A stretch of 12,748 bases of DNA from an uncultured Porphyromonadaceae bacterium (GTDB lineage Bacteria > Bacteroidota > Bacteroidia > Bacteroidales > Muribaculaceae), in the NCBI GenBank assembly GCA_900554265.1, contig USGZ01000008.1, positions 1-12,748 on the forward strand, in the 5' to 3' direction. The position numbers and the translations under genes are program-made. The notes beneath the pieces are model-generated. The model did no database searches. It had not been told where the DNA came from and was given only the letters and a program-made list of their open reading frames with translations. This document shows positions 1-6,237 of the stretch, one piece after another. Position 1 is the first letter of the stretch, and each line of letters opens with the position of its first letter.

Positions 1-2
1 TC

Positions 3-548
3 TTCGCCTCCCTGGCGGCCCGATCCTCGTCTGCCGACGTCCCTCCCGGTAGCCTTACCCCGGCGGCTATGCTGCTGGCCCTGGTGTTCGTGGTTTTCGG
101 AGGCGTGACACTCTATCTCGGCGCCGGCGTGCCGGTACTGCCGTCGCTGCGCGGCGCCCTCACCGCAATTGCCGTCCTGGGCGCCTATTATGTATTTCAG
201 ATATCCGTCTTTTCCCTGGTAGGCTACTCCTTCACCGGCGCCGAAGGCCGCCGCAGGTGGGTAGACTCATTCATGGGTTCGCAGGCTCTGGCCGGTCTGC
301 TCCTGATGCCCGTCGGGCTCCTGATGGTCTGTATGCCACAATGGCACGTTTTCTTAACGTTTTTTGCCGCAATTATATATATATCGGCCAGATTGTTATT
401 CATAAGCAAGGGTTTTAGGATTTTTTACCGCGGTTTTAGAAGTTTGCTTTACTTTTTTTTGTACCTTTGCACCCTGGAAATCATACCGGCGATGGCAGTC
501 CTGGGTATCGTCCGTAGACTTGTTGCCTATCTCCCCGTCGCCCCTTAA
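3..548 (+). CDS. DUF4271 family membrane protein (5' end outside window)
   Basis: The frame is open from the first bases of the window, so the gene starts upstream; the ATG at 69 is only the first internal Met. The visible part is strongly hydrophobic, with about five likely membrane segments separated by short basic loops. The C-terminal run KGFRIF followed by LLYFFLYLCTLEIIP is what I recognise as the conserved end of the DUF4271 family of Bacteroidetes inner-membrane proteins. The biochemical function is unknown. As I recall, members sit directly upstream of hemD in this phylum, as here, where hemD starts 10 bp after this stop codon. Family assignment is by recalled motif, not a search. 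The true N-terminus cannot be seen. Confidence 0.8.
   Translation, partial: FASLAARSSSADVPPGSLTPAAMLLALVFVVFGGVTLYLGAGVPVLPSLRGALTAIAVLGAYYVFQISVFSLVGYSFTGAEGRRRWVDSFMGSQALAGLLLMPVGLLMVCMPQWHVFLTFFAAIIYISARLLFISKGFRIFYRGFRSLLYFFLYLCTLEIIPAMAVLGIVRRLVAYLPVAP
443..469 (+). promoter_or_regulatory. Possible Bacteroidetes-type promoter inside the DUF4271 gene
   Basis: TACCTTTG at 462-469 matches the -7 consensus TAnnTTTG, and a TTTG lies at 443-446. The spacer is 15 nt, shorter than the usual 19 or so. The box overlaps codons for the conserved residues YLC, so the match may be dictated by the protein. If active it would drive hemD and rnpA. Confidence 0.25.
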
Positions 549-558
549 GCTTATAAGT

Positions 559-1308
559 GTGAAAGTAAACAAGATATTAGTATCCCAGCCCCAGCCGACT
601 TCGGAAAAATCTCCTTATTTCGACCTTGCCGCAAAGCATGGCGCCGAAATCGTTTTCCGGCCTTTCATTAAAGTCGAGGGGATCTCCGCTAAGGATTTTC
701 GCCAGCAGAAGGTGAACATCGCCGAGTTTACGGCCGTGATTTTCACCGCTAAGACCGCTGTGGATAATTTCTTCCGCCTCTGTGAGGAAATGAGAATCAC
801 CATTCCCGTAACCTTCAAGTATTTTTGCACCAGCGAAAGCATAGCCAATTATCTCCAGAAGTATATCGTTTACCGCAAACGTAAGATTTTCGCCTCCAAG
901 ACCGGTAAACTCGCTGACCTCATTCCGGCAATGCTCAAGCACAAGACCGAGAAATACCTCCTTGCAGTAAGCGACGTCAGCAGCGGAGCCGATGCCGCGC
1001 TCCTTACCGAGAACAAGCTCGACTTCACCAGCGCCGTGTTCTACCGCACCGTCAGCAACGATTTCACCGACGGCGAACCCATCGACTACGATATGCTCGT
1101 TTTCTTCAGCCCCCAGGGCATACAGAGCCTGCTGAAGAACTTCCCGGATTTCAAGCAGGGCGATATGCTCATCGCCGCCTTCGGAGCCGCTACCGCAAAG
1201 AGCGTCGCCGACGCCGGACTGCGCCTGGATATCGAGGCCCCCTCGCCCGAGGCTTCTTCCATGCCCGCAGCCATCGACCTCTACCTCACCCGTCAGAAAG
1301 CCGGCTGA
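559..1308 (+). CDS. hemD: Uroporphyrinogen-III synthase, Bacteroidetes type
   Basis: This protein would close and isomerise hydroxymethylbilane to uroporphyrinogen III, the step that commits the cytoplasmic tetrapyrrole pathway to haem and corrinoids. The 249-residue product opens with KVNKILVSQPQPTSEKSPYF and carries FRPFIKVEGISAKDFRQQKV, both typical of the Bacteroidetes HemD branch. It then shows the repeating pattern of two alpha/beta domains expected for the family. I chose the GTG at 559 because the family starts at about this point and the preceding gene ends at 548. The in-frame ATG at 520 would add 13 unconserved residues and overlap the upstream gene by 29 bp. HemD sequences are weakly conserved, so the call leans on the phylum-specific motifs and on the neighbours DUF4271 and rnpA. 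No break or odd composition is seen. Confidence 0.88.
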   Translation: MKVNKILVSQPQPTSEKSPYFDLAAKHGAEIVFRPFIKVEGISAKDFRQQKVNIAEFTAVIFTAKTAVDNFFRLCEEMRITIPVTFKYFCTSESIANYLQKYIVYRKRKIFASKTGKLADLIPAMLKHKTEKYLLAVSDVSSGADAALLTENKLDFTSAVFYRTVSNDFTDGEPIDYDMLVFFSPQGIQSLLKNFPDFKQGDMLIAAFGAATAKSVADAGLRLDIEAPSPEASSMPAAIDLYLTRQKAG

Positions 1309-1356
1309 TTCCGGGACTTTCCCCCGCAGCCGTAAGAACCATATCCCCGCGCAGCC

Positions 1357-1764
1357 GTGAAAGAATTTCCGCTGTACAAAAAGGAGAAACTTTGCTCCGT
1401 TGTGGCCATCGAACAGCTCTTTGGCCGCGGCGGAGCTGATTTTTCGCGCCTTGCCTACCCGCTGCGCGCCGTGGCCCGCAATAATCCCCGCCGCCACAGC
1501 GACGCCCCCGTGGCCTTCCTCATCAGCGTGCCCAAGAAGCGCCTGCGCCACGCTGTCGACCGCGTGCTCATGCGCCGTCGCATACGCGATGCCTTCCGCC
1601 TCAACCGGGCCGAATTCCCCCTGCCGGCCGGAATACGCCTGGACCTGGCCTTCGTCTATGTCTCCGATTCGCCGGCTCCATACCCTGCCGTAGTCCGCGC
1701 CATGCGCCGCATCCTCGCCGCCCTCGCCGCCCATTATTCCCCAACCCCGGCCCCCTCTGTCTGA
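1357..1764 (+). CDS. rnpA: Ribonuclease P protein component
   Basis: This is the basic protein subunit that helps the catalytic RNase P RNA remove 5' leaders from pre-tRNA. The 135-residue product starts at GTG 1357 with the family-typical LYKKEKLCSVVAIEQLF. The central strand FLISVPKKRLRHAV leads into the basic helix DRVLMRRRIRDAFRLNR (residues 68-84), and the later strand is LDLAFVYVSD. In this helix the usual signature is RNRxKRxxRE; here the R-N-R-x-K positions read R-V-L-M-R, so the Asn is missing although the helix stays very basic. The protein is slightly longer than most, with an Ala/Pro-rich tail. It lies 48 bp after hemD and is followed at once by a terminator-like hairpin. The yidD gene that often follows rnpA is not present here. 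Confidence 0.9.
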   Translation: MKEFPLYKKEKLCSVVAIEQLFGRGGADFSRLAYPLRAVARNNPRRHSDAPVAFLISVPKKRLRHAVDRVLMRRRIRDAFRLNRAEFPLPAGIRLDLAFVYVSDSPAPYPAVVRAMRRILAALAAHYSPTPAPSV

Positions 1765-1768
1765 AGTC

Positions 1769-1787
1769 AGCTGCGGAGCAGCTTTTT
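1769..1787 (+). terminator. Intrinsic terminator after rnpA
   Basis: A perfect 6-bp stem AGCTGC/GCAGCT with a GGA loop, five nucleotides after the rnpA stop codon, runs into TTTTT. The same hairpin recurs at 1828-1846 in the second tandem unit, giving a double terminator. The stem is short, so its efficiency is uncertain. Confidence 0.55.
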
Positions 1788-1814
1788 GTCCAGGCCGCAA
1801 GATTTTTCTTGCGG
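1783..1814 (+). repeat. REP-like element, copy 1 (stem type CCGCAAGA)
   Basis: TTTTTGTCC and AGG are followed by the hairpin at 1795-1814: arms CCGCAAGA and TCTTGCGG, 8 bp, with a TTTT loop. It shares the T-tract/GTYC/linker/20-nt-hairpin plan with the elements around the transposase at 10591-11691, but the stem sequence is different. Confidence 0.6.
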
Positions 1815-1841
1815 AAAAAGAATAGCCAGCTGCGGAGCAGC

Positions 1842-1874
1842 TTTTTGTTCAGGCCCGCAAGATTTATCTTGCGG
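1842..1874 (+). repeat. REP-like element, copy 2 (stem type CCGCAAGA)
   Basis: TTTTTGTTC and AGGC are followed by the hairpin at 1855-1874 with arms CCGCAAGA and TCTTGCGG and the loop TTTA. The loop and the GTTC motif match the elements at the transposase locus better than copy 1 does. Confidence 0.6.
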
Positions 1875-1900
1875 AAAAACCCGGAAAAACGCGGGTGCGC

Positions 1901-1931
1901 TTTGTGCTTTGTGCTTTTATTATTAATTTTG
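1901..1931 (+). promoter_or_regulatory. Bacteroidetes-type promoter of the Na/Pi symporter gene
   Basis: The -33 box TTTG lies at 1901-1904 and the -7 box TAATTTTG at 1924-1931, separated by exactly 19 nt. Both match the known Bacteroidetes consensus TTTG-N19-TAnnTTTG. The ATG follows 23 bp after the -7 box, implying a very short leader. A second TTTG at 1908-1911 is too close to fit. Confidence 0.8.
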
Positions 1932-1954
1932 CGGCACAAACCACTGAGCTTGCA

Positions 1955-3775
1955 ATGAACTACAGTATCTTAGATTTCCTTGGCCTCCTCGGTGCCGTCG
2001 GCCTGTTCCTCTACGGCATGAAGGTGATGAGCGAAGGTCTCCAGAAAGCGGCCGGCGACCGCTTGCGCAATATTCTCCAGGCTATGACCCGAAACCGCTT
2101 CACGGGTCTGTTAACCGGATTCCTGATTACTGCGCTGATTCAGAGCTCATCGGCATCGACGGTGATGGTTGTAAGCTTCGTGAACGCCGGTCTTATGAAC
2201 CTGGCGCAGTCCATGGCCGTGATTATGGGTGCGAACGTCGGCACAACATTCACCGCGTGGGTTATCGCGATTTTCGGTTTCAAGGTCAATATATCCGCCT
2301 TCATAATTCCTCTTATCGGCCTGGCCGTGGTGCTCCTGTTCACAAACAAGAGCCGGACCAAGAGCATCGGCGAGTTCCTTCTGGGCTTCTCGCTGCTGTT
2401 CATGGGCCTGAATATGATCAGCGACTACGTCCCGGACCTGCAGAGCAATCCCGAGATGTTCGCCTTCCTTCAGCAGTACACCTCGATGGGCATAGGCAGC
2501 GTGCTGATTTTCTGCGCCGTAGGCCTTGTCATTACCGCCGTTATCCAGAGTTCCGCCGCTACTTTCGCAATCACCCTGATTATGTGCAGCAAGGGCTGGA
2601 TTTCATTCGACCTGGCCTGCGCCCTGGTGCTCGGTTCCAATATAGGCACTACGATAACGCCGATCCTGGCCTCCCTCAGCGGTAACGTCGCCGCCAAGCG
2701 TACCGCCATGGGACACCTCCTCTTCAACCTCCTCGGCACAATCTGGTGCCTGGTCGTGTTCCTGCCTTTCGCGGACATGAACGCATGGCTCACCGAACTC
2801 ATAGGCCAGGGCGACCCCAACGAACTCTTCGCCTTCGTAAATCAGATACAGGCCGAGAGCCCCGACCTCTACGACCATCTCTTCGACGGCTCTCTGCCTG
2901 CCGACCACGAGGTCCTGACTAAAATCGCCGCCATGCAGATGAGCGTTTCCTTCGGCCTCTCGCTCTTCCACACCACCTTCAACCTCGTCAACGTAACCAT
3001 AATGATATGGCTCACGGGCCTGTACGTCAAGATTGTCGAGTGGCTCGTGCCCTCCAAGAACCGCGACGACGAGGAATTCACCCTCAAGTTCATCTCCCGC
3101 GGTCTCATGGGCGCCGCCGAGCTCAACATCACTCTGGCCGAGAAGGAAATCAGCGTTTACGCCGAGCGAGTCGGCCGCATGATGGACATGGCCCGCAACC
3201 TCATCCACACAAAGCCCAAGACCACGGAGTACAACAACCTCTATTCGCGCCTTGAGAAGTACGAGGACATCTCGGACCGCATGGAGGTCGAAATCGCCCA
3301 CTACCTCAACCGCATTACCGAAGGCCGGCTGGCCTACCAGACAAAGCTCAAGATTGCCGCCATGCTCAATATCATAAGCGAAATCGAGAGCATCGCCGAC
3401 TGCTGCATGGGCGTAGGCAAGATTCTGAACCGCAAGATCGAGGCAGCCGTCGACTTCAACCAGGAAATCTACGACAACCTCGACCAGATGTACGTCTATG
3501 TACGCGACGCCATGAACATCATGGTAGCTCAGCTCAAGAACATCGAGGATGTTTCCGAGAAGAAGCTCATCGAGTCCTACAACAAGGAGCGCGAGATAAA
3601 CAACTTCCGCAACCAGCTGCGCAGTGCCAACGTAGGCAACATCCACGACAAGCACTACGAGTACCAGGCCGGCATATACTACATGGACATCGTAGGCGAC
3701 CTCGAGAAGACCGGCGACTATATCATCAACGTGGTCGATACCCTGCGCGACGATTTCACTCGTCACCCGGCCTGA
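1955..3775 (+). CDS. Na+/phosphate cotransporter family protein with PhoU-like C-terminal domain
   Basis: This is an inner-membrane sodium-coupled inorganic phosphate transporter of the NptA/YjbB type. The 606-residue product starts MNYSILDFLGLLGAVGLFLYG at ATG 1955. An upstream in-frame start at 1895 lies inside the promoter and is rejected. Two inverted Na_Pi_cotrans repeats are marked by QSSSAS at residues 63-68 and QSSAAT at 198-203, each followed by a glycine motif: GANVGTT at 92-98 and GSNIGTT at 227-233. After the last hydrophobic segment (about residues 335-370), residues from about 390 to 600 form a charged helical region typical of the fused PhoU-like domain, which is thought to regulate transport. 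The gene has its own promoter and a terminator downstream, so it is probably monocistronic. A response regulator follows 309 bp later, but nothing in the sequence proves phosphate control. Substrate beyond phosphate is unverified. Confidence 0.92.
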   Translation: MNYSILDFLGLLGAVGLFLYGMKVMSEGLQKAAGDRLRNILQAMTRNRFTGLLTGFLITALIQSSSASTVMVVSFVNAGLMNLAQSMAVIMGANVGTTFTAWVIAIFGFKVNISAFIIPLIGLAVVLLFTNKSRTKSIGEFLLGFSLLFMGLNMISDYVPDLQSNPEMFAFLQQYTSMGIGSVLIFCAVGLVITAVIQSSAATFAITLIMCSKGWISFDLACALVLGSNIGTTITPILASLSGNVAAKRTAMGHLLFNLLGTIWCLVVFLPFADMNAWLTELIGQGDPNELFAFVNQIQAESPDLYDHLFDGSLPADHEVLTKIAAMQMSVSFGLSLFHTTFNLVNVTIMIWLTGLYVKIVEWLVPSKNRDDEEFTLKFISRGLMGAAELNITLAEKEISVYAERVGRMMDMARNLIHTKPKTTEYNNLYSRLEKYEDISDRMEVEIAHYLNRITEGRLAYQTKLKIAAMLNIISEIESIADCCMGVGKILNRKIEAAVDFNQEIYDNLDQMYVYVRDAMNIMVAQLKNIEDVSEKKLIESYNKEREINNFRNQLRSANVGNIHDKHYEYQAGIYYMDIVGDLEKTGDYIINVVDTLRDDFTRHPA

Positions 3776-3787
3776 AAGGCCCGCCCC

Positions 3788-3855
3788 GTTCCGGCGCAAA
3801 TTAGCGCCGGCGCCCGGCTGAAAGCCAGTCCTGTTCCGACGCGAGCTCGCGCCGG
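3788..3855 (+). repeat. Pair of related GC-rich 20-nt hairpins
   Basis: Two imperfect direct repeats offset by 45 bp follow the symporter gene. Each begins GTT and continues into a 20-nt inverted repeat: CCGGCGC-AAATTA-GCGCCGG at 3791-3810, and CCGACGC-GAGCTC-GCGCCGG at 3836-3855 (one mismatch in the stem). They may be another REP-like pair or mRNA-stabilising hairpins. In the rest of 3776-4084 I see only the terminator at 3945-3979 and an AT-rich stretch before the next gene. Confidence 0.5.
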
Positions 3856-3944
3856 CCCTTCGGAAAGTTCGGGCCGCCTCTTCGCCGCTTCTTCGCCCGC
3901 TCTCCGCTGAAAGAATTACGAATCCGAACCTTTTTTTTGACCCC

Positions 3945-3979
3945 AAAAGCCCTCTGTATATACCTACAGAGGGCTTTTT
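3945..3979. terminator. Strong intrinsic terminator, usable on both strands
   Basis: A perfect 14-bp inverted repeat (arms AAAAGCCCTCTGTA at 3945-3958 and TACAGAGGGCTTTT at 3965-3978) has a 6-nt loop and ends in a T-tract. It lies 170 bp after the symporter stop codon and separates that gene from the response regulator. Confidence 0.88.
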
Positions 3980-4084
3980 AACTGATTTTTTGTAAAATTT
4001 CGTGAACAAAAAAGATACAAATCGGTTACGCTATATTATATCTCATTATTTTTCGACATATTTGCCATCGCTTAAAGCCGTCAT

Positions 4085-4789
4085 ATGCCCCAGAGTAGTA
4101 CATTTGGCACCATTTTGATAGTAGACAGCGACGACAATGTAGCGGACTTGCTCAAAGTTAATCTCGGCAGTCAGGGCTATGGAGTGACGCGTCTGCTGCA
4201 CGCTTCGGAAGTCGACCGTTCGGCGCTTTCCGAGGTGTGTCTGGTGATTGCCGATTCAATGCTCGAGGAGTATTCCGGTCTCGACCTGGTCTACGACCTG
4301 CGCGACGACTACCGCACGGAGCACATCGGCATAATCCTCTACTCCGTCAACGACCGCGAGCGCATGATTATCGATGCCCTCGACGCCGGAGCCGACGACT
4401 ATATCGTAAAGCCCTTCTCCCTGCGCGAGATGGTGGCGCGCGTAAAGAGTGTCCTGCGCCGTCGTTCCCGCCGTTCCGGCAGCGCCTCTGTCGATGCCCG
4501 CATTGAGCTCGGAACGCTTTCCGTCGACATGGACGCCCAGTCCGTTTCTGTCGATGGTCTTCCCGTGACCCTGAGCCGAACCGAATTCGCCATTCTGGCC
4601 CTCCTGCTCAAGAACAAGAATATGTACGTTTCCCGCACCGACATCCACCGCAGCGTGTGGGGCGACGAGGCTGCCGCAGCCGGAAACGAGCGTATCGTCG
4701 ACACAAATATATCCAGTCTGCGCAAAAAGCTCGGCTCGATGGCCGACAGGATTTATTCCCGCTCCGGAATAGGATATATGATTTCTTGA
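4085..4789 (+). CDS. OmpR/PhoB-family response regulator, no kinase adjacent
   Basis: This is a two-component transcription factor of 234 residues: a receiver domain at about 8-125 and a winged-helix DNA-binding domain at about 140-234. In the receiver, the acidic pocket is D14 with D16/D17 in ILIVDSDD, the phosphoacceptor is D57 in VIADSML, the switch position is S87 in ILYSVND, and the conserved lysine is K109 in YIVKPF. The set is complete, with Ser in place of the usual Thr. The winged helix shows LSRTEFAILALLL and the recognition-helix pattern TNISSLRKKLG, ending RSGIGYMIS. No histidine kinase gene lies within the window, so the partner is encoded elsewhere. A weak -7-like CATATTTG lies at 4057-4064 without a clear -33 box. 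It follows a phosphate transporter and might be PhoB-like, but that is only inference from position. Confidence 0.88.
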   Translation: MPQSSTFGTILIVDSDDNVADLLKVNLGSQGYGVTRLLHASEVDRSALSEVCLVIADSMLEEYSGLDLVYDLRDDYRTEHIGIILYSVNDRERMIIDALDAGADDYIVKPFSLREMVARVKSVLRRRSRRSGSASVDARIELGTLSVDMDAQSVSVDGLPVTLSRTEFAILALLLKNKNMYVSRTDIHRSVWGDEAAAAGNERIVDTNISSLRKKLGSMADRIYSRSGIGYMIS

Positions 4790-4859
4790 TTCTCAGCTCA
4801 TTATCCTTGGCGTAAAACATTTTAACCTCGCTGGCGTTTAACCAACGAGTAAAAATTCG

Positions 4860-4867
4860 TATATTTG
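4860..4867 (+). promoter_or_regulatory. Promoter -7 box of the FKBP cluster
   Basis: TATATTTG matches TAnnTTTG, 23 bp before the ATG at 4891, the same distance as for the symporter gene. No exact TTTG lies at the expected -33 position; instead there is an imperfect dyad at 4827-4849 (CTCG-C-TGG, 7-nt loop, CCA-A-CGAG) that could be a regulator site. Confidence 0.55.
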
Positions 4868-4890
4868 CATCTTGCAAGAAAATAACTGAC

Positions 4891-5517
4891 ATGAAAACTG
4901 AAGTAATTGATTTCGACCGCCTGAGCTACGCGCTCGGCATCAGCATCGGCTATAACTTCCGTGCAGCCGGCATCACCGAACTGAAAATCCAGGATTTCGC
5001 CGACGCCGTGGCCGCCGTATTCTACGGTCAGACTCTGAAGATGTCCTCCGAGGAAGCAAAGAAGACCGTAAATGAATTCTTTATGGAACTTCAGAAAAAG
5101 CAGCAGGAAGAAGCCGCCAGAATGGCCGACATCAATGCGCGCGCCGGCGAGGAATTCCTCCTGCAGAACGGCAAGCGCGCCGAAGTCAGCACCCTCCCCT
5201 CGGGGCTCCAGTACGAAGTCCTCGAATCCGGCAGCGGAAAGTCGCCCAAGGCTACCGACCAGGTAACCGTCCACTACACCGGCAAGCTCATCGACGGCAC
5301 CGTATTCGACTCCAGCGAGGAGCGCGGCGAACCCGCCACATTTGCCGTCAACCAGGTCATTCCCGGATGGGTCGAGGCTCTGCAGCTCATGAAGGAAGGC
5401 GACAAGTGGCGTCTGTTCATACCCTCCGGCCTGGCCTACGGCGCCCAGGGTGTTCCCGGCATCGGTCCCAACCAGACCCTGCTCTTCGACGTTACCCTCA
5501 TCAAAGTAGCCGAATAA
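4891..5517 (+). CDS. FKBP-type peptidyl-prolyl isomerase, predicted cytoplasmic
   Basis: A prolyl cis-trans isomerase/chaperone of 208 residues. Residues 1 to about 95 resemble the helical FKBP_N dimerisation region, with a long charged helix LQKKQQEEAARMADINARAG. Residues 100-206 are the FKBP catalytic domain. The pocket is fully canonical: Y129 (HYTG), F139-D140, F151, V156-I157, W160 (VIPGW), Y183 (LAYG) and F199. There is no signal peptide or lipobox, so it should stay in the cytoplasm, like E. coli FklB. It is the first of three consecutive FKBP genes; the next begins 14 bp after its stop. A promoter -7 box lies directly upstream. Confidence 0.92.
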   Translation: MKTEVIDFDRLSYALGISIGYNFRAAGITELKIQDFADAVAAVFYGQTLKMSSEEAKKTVNEFFMELQKKQQEEAARMADINARAGEEFLLQNGKRAEVSTLPSGLQYEVLESGSGKSPKATDQVTVHYTGKLIDGTVFDSSEERGEPATFAVNQVIPGWVEALQLMKEGDKWRLFIPSGLAYGAQGVPGIGPNQTLLFDVTLIKVAE

Positions 5518-5531
5518 GCGCTTTTTCCACG

Positions 5532-6236
5532 ATGAAGCTTTTCCGTAATATCGCCCTCGTCGCCGCCCTGCTCAGCGGCGCCGCGGGTGCTTTCGCCCAG
5601 ACTTCGCAGGCCCTCCAGGCTCCGGAGCAGCCGGACAGCATTACCGCTGCCGCCGCCGTGTTCATTTCCTCGAACATCAACCGCGGCGTGGGAATGGTTT
5701 TCGAAAACCTGCGCGACATGGGCCTCGAAATCGACTCCGCCCAGGTCATCGCACTGGTCCGCGAGCGCGTCGGCATGCCCTACGACGAAGTGGCGCATGC
5801 CAATTCCGGAACTATCCTTACGGAAGCTGCCGGACGCATGTCGCTGCAGCGTGAGGCTCAGTTCCTGGCCTCCGCGGTCGCACGTCCCGGAGCCGAGGAT
5901 ATCGGCGACGGCGTGATTCTCGAAGTTCTCCGGCCCGGCGAAGGTCCGGCCGTCCAGCCGACGGATACCGTTACATTCAACTACACCGGCCGTCTGCCCT
6001 CGGGCAAGGTATTCGACGATTCCTTCGCCGAGAACAGGCCCCTGGTGTCCCAGGCCTCCGGGCTCGTCCGCGGCATGACCCTCGGACTCGGCCATATGAG
6101 CAAGGGCGGCATGTACCGCCTTTCGATTCCCTCCGCCCTCGCCTACGGAAGCCGCGGTGCAGGCGGTGTGATTCCCCCGGACACTCCCCTGGAGTTCACA
6201 ATCCAAGTCATCGACATAAACCAAGCACAACAATAG
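5532..6236 (+). CDS. FKBP-type peptidyl-prolyl isomerase, exported, altered active site
   Basis: A 234-residue FKBP with an N-terminal signal peptide (residues 1-22: MKLFRNIALVAALLSGAAGA then FA, likely cleaved before QTSQ), so it is predicted periplasmic. I chose ATG 5532 because it begins the signal peptide and follows the previous stop by 14 bp; the open frame extends further upstream but overlaps the preceding gene. Residues 35-110 form the N-terminal helical region and 125-230 the FKBP fold. FNYTGRLPSGKVFDDS and LAYG are kept. The floor of the pocket is not canonical: the Trp of VIPGW is replaced in LVRGM by M182, and the usual Phe before it is replaced in LVSQAS. Such changes usually weaken isomerase activity, so a chaperone role is plausible. 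It is cotranscribed with its neighbours by spacing. Confidence 0.88.
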   Translation: MKLFRNIALVAALLSGAAGAFAQTSQALQAPEQPDSITAAAAVFISSNINRGVGMVFENLRDMGLEIDSAQVIALVRERVGMPYDEVAHANSGTILTEAAGRMSLQREAQFLASAVARPGAEDIGDGVILEVLRPGEGPAVQPTDTVTFNYTGRLPSGKVFDDSFAENRPLVSQASGLVRGMTLGLGHMSKGGMYRLSIPSALAYGSRGAGGVIPPDTPLEFTIQVIDINQAQQ

Positions 6237-6237
6237 T

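Larger units (their letters stand above)
1768..1879 (+). repeat. Tandem pair of 59-bp units (terminator hairpin plus REP-like hairpin)
   Basis: Unit one (1768-1819) and unit two (1827-1879) are near-identical direct repeats offset by 59 bp. Each has the inverted repeat AGCTGC-GGA-GCAGCT, then a T-tract and GTCC or GTTC, AGG or AGGC, the 20-nt inverted repeat CCGCAAGA-TTTT/TTTA-TCTTGCGG, and five A residues. The arms are perfect in both copies, and the differences fall mostly in loops and linkers. This looks like a small BIME-like (tandem REP) cluster inserted between rnpA and the phosphate transporter. Confidence 0.8.

Noticed and set aside
577..1800. 407-residue open frame opposite hemD and rnpA
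   Set aside because: Shadow of two recognised genes, running through the tandem repeat, with no motif.
1768..1879. CRISPR-like array
   Set aside because: Only two units of 59 bp, with no distinct spacers and no cas genes; the internal palindromes fit REP-like elements.
1741..1960. Possible yidD gene after rnpA
   Set aside because: No open frame with YidD motifs is present; the stretch holds repeats, hairpins and a promoter.
2603..4009. 468-residue open frame on the minus strand opposite the symporter
   Set aside because: It is antisense to a well-supported gene and crosses its terminator; the composition is the Val/Glu/Leu-rich shadow expected from GC-rich coding DNA and no domain is recognisable.
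4004..4013. GAACAAAAAA, the reverse complement of the T6-GTTC lead of the REP-like elements
   Set aside because: No hairpin follows on the minus strand, so it is most likely a chance match in AT-rich sequence.
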